From contig LGRX02035013.1 of assembly GCA_001247695.2 (NCBI GenBank), forward strand, positions 62,001 through 126,000: DNA of 64,000 nt, in the 5' to 3' direction. A program made the position numbers and the translations under genes. How positions within the stretch are numbered: position 1 is the first letter of the stretch; every line of letters starts with the position of its first letter. The DNA is from Cymbomonas tetramitiformis (lineage: Eukaryota > Chlorophyta > Pyramimonadophyceae > Pyramimonadales > Pyramimonadaceae). Below are positions 54,863 through 64,000 of the stretch, piece by piece. Under the pieces are notes generated by a model. The model had not been told where the DNA came from and made no database searches. It saw nothing but the letters and a program-made list of their open reading frames with translations.

Positions 54863-56434
54863 AGATGCGGGCGAGGCGCCCCGCGAGGCGCACGAGGCGG
54901 CAAATTCAGCTGGTTTAGACGACGGCAGGTACTATTTCGGGATTCCTGGATTCATTGATGTAGTCATTGTTGACGCGGAACGTAGTCCTCACCAATTTCC
55001 ACTTGACGTTACCCCCGAGGGAGACAACCTACCATCGAATGCGGAAGAAGCCTACGACTTCTTCGAAGCTCATCAAGCAATTTTGACACCGATCCGTATG
55101 GAAACTGTTGTCTACCTAGTACACGATGGCAACTTCGAGGCGACTACATACGGCTCGCTGCTGCCCGACGACTCTCAACTCGATAATCCTACACGAGACA
55201 ATGTGCGGGAGGTTCGGTGCCTTGGGCGACATTGGAGGAGCGTTTCGACAATAAATGATTGGCCAGATTTGATCCGTGCGGTTGGAGTTTGGTCTTTAAT
55301 TGCGGTTACCACGGATGCCATGGCTGCCGAGATGGAAGAGCCCATGAGGTATGTACGAATATTTAGGCACCTCAACTTGCATACTGATTTTTCATGATAT
55401 AATATGTTGCAATATATCAGAAACCGTTGCCGGTATATTGAATATGTATGGGAGATATACTGCGGTGGGCGAAGCAGATCTCCGGTGGAAGAGCCAGCTG
55501 AGGCGAAGGACACCGAGATGGGTGAGGTGAAGGACACGGCGGGCGAAGCCGATCCTTGGCTCTCGCTCCATGCAATGCATCGTCGAAATGTGGGCACCGT
55601 AACATTGGAGCGAGGGCGGTTTCTATGTGATTGTACCATGTGCTACGGAGTTGACCTACGTGGAAACGTGGTGAGCAAGGCCACCCGCACACGACATCGG
55701 AAACTCCACGGGCAGATCCAGCCACCCGCAACGGACCCTGAAGAAATCGATGCTGTAGTGTGTAGTTTGTGGCAACCGCGGCGAAACCTTAAGGTAGTCT
55801 ACGCCCTTTCTCTCCCATGAATGATTGGGCAAGCTTGCGTGACAACACATTCGCAATATGTTGACAACGTGTTGAAGGTGCATTGCAACTCTCCTACAGA
55901 CATACGAATGTGGACGTCACGATGGATGACAAGGAGGGCGAACATGCTGAGGAAGCCGGGAGGACAAGCGCAGAAGGCGAGGTGGTACACGCACAACAGG
56001 ACGTGGAAGCCAAGGATGTGTCGAGTCAAGGCGGCGAGGCCGGAGTTCCCGACGACGAGGATGGCGATGCGCCTAAGACCGAGGATGCCGATGGTGAGAC
56101 CAAGGATGGCGGTGGGGAGGATTTGGGGTTCGATGAAGAAGACGACGGAGATGCCGTCCACTCCGTTAAAGCAGCGATTGCTACACAATTGGAAAGTATT
56201 GTGAATGCTGACCATGCTCTTGAACCGAGAAAGAGCTACTGCCGGCCGTGTCCCGCGGGCTTTGATGGCGGGCCCCGCTCCCGGCATCGTGGTCACTACC
56301 TTCGGGGACAAGGGCAAGCCATTGGAGCTAACGTCCTTGGAGATTGACCAACTGACCCGCTGGATGCGAGCGAGTATTCCCGCTTACCGAGAGCTTTTTC
56401 AACAACATGCTGAGTACGACCTGTTCCGGCGGAG

Positions 56435-56553
56435 GTGCAACCTGCAAGCTCGCACGCATGTACTATCTGTAGTATACCTGCAACATATTGTCAACTTGTT
56501 TCTGTATGTTTATCATATATTGTAAGTATACTAAGAATATGTTGTCATCACAG
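56435..56553 (+). other. motif-filled intron of the B gene (example)
   Basis: Donor GGCGGAG|GTGCAA, acceptor CATCACAG|GGAGAAT. Contains CAACATATTG, CATATATTG and GAATATGTTG, the subterminal motif of element B. Same position and phase as intron 17894-18010 in A. Confidence 0.8.
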
Positions 56554-57499
56554 GGAGAATGCCGCGCGCTCTAAACATGCAAATAGGTACCGACAAGAGG
56601 TGGGTGGCGTGCCCGCGATCGCGTTCGGTCCATTGGAGGACCCTGAAGGATGGCTTGGTCGTCAATACACGGCTTACGAGAAGTCGCTCATGATGGGTCC
56701 CGAACCCATGTGTTCCAAGTACAACAAGGTGAACATCGGCGGTGTCTTCTATCGCACTAGAGACGGGGACAACGGGAAAGTGACAACCCAGTGTTTCGTC
56801 CGCGCATCCTTCCCCAAGAATGATGCCGATGCCGATGACGAGTGGGAGGACAGGTACGACCTCAACCACCAGTTTGCATGCTTCTTTGCCTTTTCGTATA
56901 TCTCTGCAACATATATGCAATACGTCCCCAACATATTGAGGATATGTTGTACGTATATTACAAAAACATTGAACATTTCGTGCGCAGGTATGGTATCATC
57001 AACGCCATTCTGCGGGTTAGCATTGGCGGTGTGCTCTACACTTTTTTAAAGTGTGATTGGCTACCCGTGCCCACGGAAGCTCAGATCGCAAGCTTCAAGC
57101 TGAAGAACTCCATCCTCGGCGTGGACAAGGTGTCCAAGGCTTACTACACCTTCAACCCATGGGACACCTCCAAGTACACTATGGACAACCGAGAGCCCTA
57201 CCTACTGGCCAATCAAGTCCAAGCGCAAGTAGTGATAGTCAAACACCCCTGCATGGATTCAGCGGTGATACTTGATACGAGCGACCGCAATATGGAGAAA
57301 CTTGCACTCGTTGATAGGCCCGTAGGTAGTGATGGTCACTTTGACACATGCGGGAAGTGTAGAGTCGGTGGCGAGCTCCTTCTGTGTGAGAGGGCAGGCT
57401 GCAAAGAGGCTATGCACGTGCGATGCGCAGGGCTCACCGACATCCCCACTGGAATGTGGTACTGCAGAAAGTGTGATGACGCATAGTAGTGCCTCTGTA

Positions 57500-58260
57500 C
57501 ACATTTGATATACCTGTAATATACCAGATACGTATTGCGGACATATTGTAAGTATTATGCAATATGTGAGCAGCAGGGGGGTCTTACCCCTTTACCCCAT
57601 GCAGTCATGTGTTGCATAATTCACTCTGATTGTAGACATATTGCACATGTACTAAAGATATTCTGCATGAGGGAATGTTTCAATATGTGTTCAACACATA
57701 TATTGCAAACGTGTTGAATGATTCATCTGATTGTAGACATATTGCACATGTACTAAAGATATTCTGCATGAGGGAATGTTTCAATATGTGTTCAACACAT
57801 ATATTGCAAACGTGTTGAATGATTCATCTGATTGTAGACATATTGCACATGTATTGAACGATTCCTTATGCGTGAATGTTTCAACATGTGTTCAACACAT
57901 GTTCAGTACGTGTGTTGCAGGCGGTTGCAGACATATTGAACACCCCTCCAATCGTTTTGCCTTATTTCAATACATCGGGGCCCCAATTCAAAAAGCCCCC
58001 CAGAACCGACTTCTGCGATACGCGTCCAAATGCCGTGAAAACTTGTCCCCATAACGCTAGACCCTTCCTTAGATGATACCAAGTGCTAGTGGGTGAGTCT
58101 GACACCATTTGGGTGCCCATGCTAGCATACTCATTTTCGCTGTGTCCAGGCTGATCGCGGTTCAATAGTTTGGCCAATATGTTACACGTGTATTGGAATG
58201 TCCAGATATTAGCATACCGTCTTCAATATGCCTCCAATATGCCTCCAATACGTGTTCAAC
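57500..58260. repeat. right subterminal array of element B with 101-bp units
   Basis: CAATATG/CATATTG cores; a tandem repeat of about 101 bp starts GATTGTAGACATATTGCAC at 57628, 57729 and 57830. An unrelated stretch (about 57960-58150) interrupts it before the end array. Confidence 0.88.
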
Positions 58261-58505
58261 ACGTGTATTGAACCCGTCTAGAAACGTAGGGAAAACAAGT
58301 TGCAACTGAGATGGTCACTAGCATATGATACACAAATCTATATCATCATACAGATTTAATCTATATACACCAAATAATTGTCTAGGATGTCTAGGAGCAC
58401 ATAAATAAGGGTAAGTGTTGGTGTATTAAGCTAGCAGAATAATACATTAGTGTAAGTAATGTGAACTTGCAAATATAAAAGACTGTACACAAGCGTATAT
58501 GTTTC

Positions 58506-58898
58506 CTAACGGCAGTTGCACCACTTTCCATCATCATCAGGCTCGGGAAAGGCACCGATCAACTCGGGAATATAGTCCGTGGGAACCGGCATTGTCACTG
58601 GGGTAAGTGCGCTAGCGACGCCTTGCGCGTCGGAGTAGTGATGCGCATCCAACAGTTGAAAATACCATGTTTCCCGCGTTTCGCGGATAAACCTCCACTT
58701 CGCGTAAGAGGGGTCATGTCTAGGATGCAGCGCAGGATCGACGAACACTTCCTCGCGAGATAGAAACAAATTCCAGGATTGGCACACACGAAATTTTTCG
58801 AATTCTATATGCATACGTTCAAGCTGAACAAGTGAGTCTGCAGGGAAATGAGGTGTATTCATATTGGAGGTAGCGTGTAATGTAATCGCAAGCGCCAC
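58506..58898 (-). CDS. unknown ORF, tandem paralogue 2
   Basis: 130-residue frame, acidic, Trp/His-rich (WRFIRETRETWYFQLLDAHH), ending in a Cys-containing tail (GKWCNCR). Same place in unit 2 as 49215-49721 in unit 1. The upstream block 58899-59124 is strongly similar to 49750-49974 (the shared promoter or leader). Not recognised. Confidence 0.45.
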   Translation of the reverse strand: MALAITLHATSNMNTPHFPADSLVQLERMHIEFEKFRVCQSWNLFLSREEVFVDPALHPRHDPSYAKWRFIRETRETWYFQLLDAHHYSDAQGVASALTPVTMPVPTDYIPELIGAFPEPDDDGKWCNCR

Positions 58899-59125
58899 AC
58901 TATAATACCTGCAGATGGCAATGCTTGCAAGGTAAGTAGCAGATGTTTGAAGGTATAGTTGAAGGTGCGTATGTCATAAGAAACAAGGAAAAATGAATCT
59001 TCAAGGGTCGGGCAAGAGCTTTTGTACATGGTCGTGAATGGACCGCGGGTCGTGCAAGAGTAGTGTACTTTTTGTCCAATCAAATTCGTATATCTCGCAC
59101 ATGCGGGATCACTTAGTCGCCGATT

Positions 59126-59778
59126 TTTTAATCAACGACAAAAACACAACCGAGGTAGAAAACCCCATACACGGGCACATCAGCATATCGGCAAGAGACA
59201 CAAGCCATTGACGAATGAACATGCGATTACATTATACACTTCTACCACATTGTTAAAATATTTTTAAGTATATTATTCTTATCGAAAAGCAGTCGAAAAT
59301 CTAAACCTCGGGAGGTTGCAATCCTAAGTACTCGAAATCAAAGTGGAATCAAGATAACATTCTCGTAGCCGCCGTGGTTTCAATTGCCGCGACAGGTAAC
59401 GTTGACGGTAAGGTTACTGAACCTGTCGGAACTTGAACCGAAAGGCAAGGTCGTTTCGAAACACAATCCCAAAAAATATCTCTCTCCGTTGATTGCTCGA
59501 TGATCACTCTAACCACAATAGCAAACAGCATAATGAAGGCATACCGTACCGCATAAACGCATGGCATATCGCAGCCTACGTGTCTGCCACGTGTCTGCAT
59601 TACACTGCGCGTTATGATGACGTGGCAGGTCACCCGTCGTCTATAAACCGAGAATAGTAGCAGAAAAGCACCGTCTAAAAACATGCATACTGGTTCACGT
59701 ATCCCCAATAGTCTGTTTTATATGAAATCATTAGATATCACTCGTGTAGTGTTCGTGTCAGGAGGCTAAATATGTAGG
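59126..59778. other. no gene recognised
   Basis: AT-rich. Could include a decayed LTR or leader of the following Gag-like pseudogene; no second copy seen. Confidence 0.3.
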
Positions 59779-61209
59779 GTGGCCTCCATCTACGTGTCTT
59801 GGGAGCAGTATGCAGGCAGCACCCCTGGAACCGCAGCTGCGGTGGGGGTGCCTGGCGACGACAAGGCGGACCGCGACGACGTCCTCGAGAAGCTACTTTC
59901 GCGGCTCGACAAGATCGAGGCGTCCACAAAAACGCAACGAATGGGAGGTGCGCCGGCGGTGCTTCCCAAGCGGAACCGCGTGCAAGGGTCTTGACGGTTT
60001 CCGCGTGGGGTCGGCCACGACCTACGTGTGGGATTCGACCCCGGCGCGAAGAAGGCGTTGCCTAAATGCCCGCGGTGCCCCATGGCGGGGGATGGGCACC
60101 GCTACCACGCACGCGTGGGTGGATTGCCCGCTCAGCGGGAAACGGCGTCCGGCGGGCTCCACGGCGGCCGTTACTGCCAGCCGGTGGAAGACAGGAAGAG
60201 TACACGTCAGAGGTGTTGCACACCCTTGCCCTGTGTCAGGTGTGCCAGGCTGCTGCGGACAGCGGCAAGGAAGCCTTCGCAGCGGCGGTGGAGCAACACG
60301 GTGCGCCCGCGGTGGTGAAAGTGGGCGCGGCATCCGGGGGCGTGGACATCTCCGCCTACGGCTTATATATTTGCGGGCATAGAGTCCGACGACTCGAGGA
60401 CGACGAGATGGACGTCCAGGAGGAGCTGCGACAACTCCGTTCTCGAATTGGTAAAGCAGTCACTTTCGGCTAAGCCTCTGTCCCGCCCGCGTCTTCACTC
60501 TCGTTCGCGGGCATGGCCCATGGCGACAGACCCGCAGCTGCAGGTGGTGCCACGGCACGGTGGTGCGGCTGCTGCGGTGAGCGGCGCTCCGACTGGGTTC
60601 GCGGCCCGAATTACGGTGCCGACGGTGGAGTTCCCCGGCGGGGTGGATCTTGTGCCGGTGCAGCACACCGTGCCGTCGGTGACTCTCGGCGCGCCCATCT
60701 CCGACGTGAATTTCTCTCTTGAGCCGGCGAAGGAATCATTCGCGGAGCACGGGGAGGAATCCGAGTCTCTGTCAATCGACTATTTGTTCATGGAGTCGGA
60801 GGAGGAGGAGGAGTTCCCTCCCTCGATTTACGACGAATCATTCGTGAGAGCACCTGCTGGTGGTGCTTCGGCGGCCCGCTCTCAGCAGGTGGTGGGATGC
60901 GGTGCTCCGCCTTTTGGCCTCAGGCCTAATTTCATCATGTTGGCATGTCGTGTTGGCTTGCTGTGCTTCAGCATTGCTGGGGTAACGGCGGGGCTCGACG
61001 GCGTGATCGACACCAACGATGGAAACTCCGTCACCGAAGACCCGGTGCGTGTGTATATTTGCAGCTTGCATCTACTCGCTCGGGGGTGGACCAATTATCC
61101 CCCACGACTCGACAGCTGGTACTGCAGCTGTTTGCTGAAGCAGGTGGTAAACGATATTGGGCACGAAGTGGGAACTGGTTCCGCGCGATCGAGAGGTCAT
61201 CAAACCTGA
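59779..61209 (+). pseudogene. third copy of the knuckle/TM Gag-like gene, multiply frameshifted
   Basis: Recognisable blocks in changing frames: DDVLEKLLSRLDKIEAS (59860s), a knuckle remnant CPRCPMAGDGHRYH with the last Cys lost (about 60069), VLHTLALCQVCQAAADSGKEAF and GGVDISAYG (60200-60365), VVGCGAPPFG (about 60890) followed by a hydrophobic span (FIMLACRVGLLCFSIAGVTAG) matching the KPPWGF plus membrane part of the other copies. It is more diverged from 8019-12514 than 21730-23124 is. Acidic insert EESESLSIDYLFMESEEEEE. Confidence 0.65.
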
Positions 61210-61446
61210 GAAAGGTCGTCATCGTTTTTTCGCCGGCAATTTTTGGCGAAATCACATTAACACGCTTCGTCATGTGTGTCGCTCGCGGGATAACTTTTAC
61301 ATCGTGGCACCGATTTTGCAGATTGCGTGTAGATTTTGCAGGTTGCATGTAGTGTTGCATGCCAACTTTCACTTGCAAAAGCCGTCAGCAGTACATTATT
61401 TACTTCTTTCGCAACTTTGCTTTCTTTTTTCTTCTATTGTAATCAT

Positions 61447-61703
61447 GACAGGAGCCTCACTAGATCCGGAAAGGTTCAGCGCCGCGTACAAGCGCAAACT
61501 AGCTGCCCGTATCCAACAAGGTTTGGAATCGTATGGCTCGCCGCAACGAAACAGACATGTGCGTTGCGTGCAAGTGGGGCCTGCGCGAGCAGCCCAAGGC
61601 GTCCAACATCGGTCGCTGTCGAAAGAAACACGCAGTGGAAGATAACTGGTTTAACGTCGTCTTCCCGCCTGGCTCCCTTGAACACACCATTGGGAATAAC
61701 TGA
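61447..61703 (+). CDS. small basic ORF with Cys/His cluster, probably frameshifted
   Basis: One frame from 61447 (MTGASLDPERFSAAYKRKLA) passes near 61533 into another (MARRNETDMCVACKWGLREQ) that carries CX2CX15CX3H and ends at 61703. It sits between the Gag-like remnant and repeat R. Possibly a small zinc-binding protein; not recognised. Confidence 0.3.
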
Positions 61704-62095
61704 ATCTCGATCATCGTCTAAAAACCTTCATTTTGACACAATTTTCGTCGTCTAAAAATTATTGCCATGTCATCTGAAATGCGCCACGTAAGCGACACGT
61801 AAGCGACACATAACTCGTCCCGCAAGTTTTATTACAAAATATCACTCAAATTATTTATTTGTGCATGATGCTTTCGTACTCGGCGAGTCCCGGTAGAATT
61901 TTTTGTTGCATTTTTGTTCATATGCATGCATAGCATGTACAAGTATGCAAATATGGCTACATCCATGTGCAGTTTTGGACGGCATGCACGGTACACGTTT
62001 ATGGATGTGCATATTCAGATGCTTCAATTCCCAGAAAACAAGTTGCAACTGAGATGGGTACTAGCATATGATACGCAAATATATATCATCAAAAC
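61690..62095 (+). repeat. dispersed repeat R, copy 2, with the empty site of element B
   Basis: Strongly similar to 48580-48985. Near 62031 it reads CCCAGAAAACAAGTTGC, the uninterrupted form of the element B insertion site. Confidence 0.9.
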
Positions 62096-62268
62096 GGATA
62101 TGGTGCAAAAAGCTAAGAGCAGGCAGAAGCCGGCCCTTACATACAATAATAATACGTCCTAGTTGTTACGGTGTGTAAGGGCTAGGTGACATGATGACAA
62201 TGACAGTGGTAGTACGAGAAGTGATAATCTACTAGGGGGCTAACAGGGGGTACCAGAGGGCACTGAAG

Positions 62269-63770
62269 TTAGGTCCGGCATCGGTAGGTGCGAAACCAGC
62301 TTATGTGCCGGGCACTAGACTGCTGCTTCTCTGCTGGCTGCTGCTCATTCTGAGCTCGTGTCTGGACTCCCGCCATTGCTGGTAGCGCAGCCATCCTTTC
62401 CACTGTGACCATAGCGTCCAGCCATAAGTCCGGTGTTTCTGCCCACCAGAGACCGTTCAGCTGAGTTAGCTTACCGGTTACTTTGGGCACACTGACCGGT
62501 GGGTACTCATCTTCCTCCTCATCCGACGAGCTGAGCTCCAAGTCCAAAGGTGAAGTGGGATCCTCCTCCTCTACAACCTTCTTCAGGCCAGCCACCACGT
62601 TCTCCTCTTCTTCTGGTTTCCCTTTAGCTCCCGCTGCTCTTCTGCCCTCTTCTGCAGATACCGGCTGGTCGGTGCTCGGGTCCACATACCCAGCTTCCTT
62701 AAGCCCTTCTCGCGCCGTCGCCTGCACATAGTCCGGTCGCCGTGAGGCAGCGTCCGGTACCACCAGTGTGCGTCCTGGCACGTGCTCCATTGCATGCACT
62801 CCTACTTCCACCAGATCTTCATACCACCTGGCCTGTCGTCGGCTGAGCTCACGTCCAGGTGCAAACAGCCACTTCAGTGGAGCATGGTCCCCCATCAGCC
62901 TAAACTCCGTGAAGATTAGGTAATGCCTCCACGTCTGTGTGGTGCAGTGGTGAATCGCGGCCAGCTCTCGCTCACCCGCGTGGTAGTTCTGCTCGGCTGA
63001 AGAGAATTGCTTGCTCTCGAAGGCTATGGGCTGCAGGCCCTTGCCTAGATCCTGCATCAGCACGCCAGCTAATGCTACTGCGCTCGCATCGGTCTGCACA
63101 ACAAAGGGGCTGGTGCCGCGATGAGCTGCTTCCTGATCGGGCAAGCTCACGAGGTCGGTGCAGTGGTGAGGGCGGTCTTGAGGCGTGTAAAAGCGTGTTC
63201 CTGCTCCGGCCCCCATTCCCATGGCACTAGGTTCTTGGTTAGCTTGGTCAGGGGGTGCGCCAAGTCAGCGAAACCCTGTATGTACCGTCGATAAAACCCA
63301 GCTAAACCCAAGAACTGCCGCACGTGCTTCACCGTTTCCAGTCGCGGCCAGTCCCGTATGGATGCTATCTTGCCCTGCTGTGATCGGCAGCCAGTGCGGT
63401 CAATGACATGTCCCATGGGTTCCCAGTGTGAACGGCACTGGTGATACTCCCCCTGTCCCCCAGCGAGGGGCGCTGATTGGGGTAATACCCAATTGACGCC
63501 GTTCCATACAGCCTGTGCGGGGGTGCCATCCGGCATAGTATAAGGACGGGGCACCGCTGTGTAGGGCATGGTGGTGCCTGGGTGTGGAATGGGGTGAGCG
63601 GAAGCATATGTGGTGGGCGATGGGAAGGTTATGGGAGAGAACAGAGTGTGGTGTAGCTGCTCTGCGCTGACACTCATGCTGGGAAATGCCTCTGATGTCT
63701 GCTGTGACATCCTGATTGCTGAGCTGGTTGAGATCAAGGACTGGGTGTGGCAATAGCCACAGGTGAGCAA
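62269..63770 (-). pseudogene. deleted Ty3/gypsy-type RT-RNase H remnant
   Basis: Minus-strand relative of 31-4470. From 63770: a Pro/His-rich Gag-like part, then an abrupt jump (near 63405) to GHVIDRTGC...DWPRLETVKHVRQFLGLAG, so the whole RT palm with its active site is deleted. A frameshift near 63160 leads into RNase H (QTDASAVALA, AGERELAAIHH, MGDHAPLKWL) and the DAASRRPDY end. The linker keeps the ETPDLWLDAM and AGVQTRAQ motifs shared with the first element, then stops; the methyltransferase domain is absent. Confidence 0.85.
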
Positions 63771-64000
63771 AGTGGGGAGTGCTCGCCTTTTGTTATTTAG
63801 TTAGTCTCGTCCTCTTCGATGTCGCTCGCTGGAGGCGAAGGGGCGGGACTTCCAGGAGGAGATGGGGGTACCCAGTCAGCGCCAAGAAGGACCCAAGGGG
63901 GGGCGTCGATCACTTGTATTGCCTGGAGATGCCACACGTGGTCGTAGTGTACTGGTGGGATAGCCAGCGTGACTATATCCAGGCGCTCAGTTCTCCTCCT
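63771..64000 (-). other. open frame at the window edge, upstream of the RT remnant
   Basis: On the minus strand a frame without start is open from the window end to a TAA near 63797 (contains DIVTLAIPPVHYDHVWHLQA). Probably upstream Gag-region sequence of the same element; too short to assign. Confidence 0.3.

Larger units (their letters stand above)
53147..57486 (+). pseudogene. CACTA-type transposase-derived gene of element B with amplified exon cassette and C-terminal PHD finger
   Basis: Inferred exons: 53147-53550, 53673-53960, 54099-54209, 54349-54459, 54598-54738, 54863-55348, 55478-55793, about 55900-56434 (frameshift near 56230), 56554-56853, 56988-57486. The last three junctions match the A gene exactly (R|EN, R|Y). 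Exon 7 has a possible zinc site (CDCTMC...RHRKLH). Exon 8 starts with an acidic stretch. The last exon has a DUF4216-like region (EPYLLANQVQAQVVIVKHP) and a PHD finger (CGKC...C...C..H..C...WYCRKC, 57349-57480) absent from A. No DUF4218-like segment or DDE core seen. The frameshift and one unmatched phase near 55793 suggest a decayed or wrongly modelled gene. Confidence 0.7.
50074..58291 (+). mobile_element. element B: CACTA-like transposon with CCCTAC termini
   Basis: The left end CCCTACGTTTCTGGACG and the inverted right end CCCTACGTTTCTAGACG continue to match into CAATACA. The target duplication AAA is at 50071-50073 and 58292-58294. The uninterrupted site is preserved in repeat R copy 2 (CCCAGAAAACAAG near 62031), which proves the borders and the 3-bp duplication. 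The interior order matches element A: motif array, intron-like modules, tRNA-like structure, GCGAT tract, inverted repeat, spliced gene, motif array. The element-specific motif is CAATATG/ATATTG. Confidence 0.92.

Overview
The window is nuclear DNA of a eukaryote. Spliced exons with GT/AG borders are visible in several genes. A gene for a cilium/flagellum protein (CFAP161) and a rhodanese with a plastid-type leader point to a flagellated, plastid-bearing alga, most likely of the green lineage (for example a prasinophyte). This is inference from gene content; no species marker is present.

Most of the window is transposons inside transposons. 31-4470 is a Ty3/gypsy-type RT-RNase H polyprotein that ends in a Dam-like adenine methyltransferase domain. 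7311-19857 is a young LTR element (two 312-bp LTRs with 2 differences, 5-bp target duplication gtgta) inserted in a 183-bp satellite. It carries only a Gag-like gene. That gene is split by a 2154-bp Mutator-like element (C, 8725-10878, 10-bp target duplication). Downstream of the gene sits a CACTA-like element (A, 12667-19369). A solo copy of the LTR lies at 20897-21200, and further Gag-like genes or remnants at 21730-23124, 45575-46254 (minus) and 59779-61209. A second, internally deleted RT-RNase H remnant runs off the right edge (62269-63770, minus).

The most interesting objects are two related CACTA-like elements, A (12667-19369) and B (50074-58291). Both have termini CCCTAC...GTAGGG and 3-bp target duplications (AGC and AAA); for B the pre-insertion site survives as a repeat copy near 62035. 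They share a layout from left to right: subterminal arrays of an element-specific short motif; three intron-like modules about 170 bp apart on the minus strand; a tRNA-like cloverleaf on the minus strand whose stems differ between A and B by compensating changes; a GCGAT microsatellite; a long inverted repeat; and a plus-strand transposase-derived gene whose introns are filled with the same motif as the element ends (GTCTTC/GAAGAC in A, CAATATG/ATATTG in B). Intron positions and phases at the 3' end of the two genes are identical. The A gene keeps DUF4218- and DUF4216-like regions. The B gene adds a PHD finger and has amplified a 111-bp exon plus intron cassette. No DDE catalytic core was found in either.

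Host genes lie between the transposon blocks: tRNA-Lys(UUU) at 24198-24270, a plastid rhodanese with a C-terminal membrane helix (about 31525-34155, minus), CFAP161 (39979 to at least 41590), and a two-EF-hand protein (about 43055-43964). The rest of 23-47 kb is intergenic DNA with minisatellites, dispersed repeats and GC-hairpin arrays.
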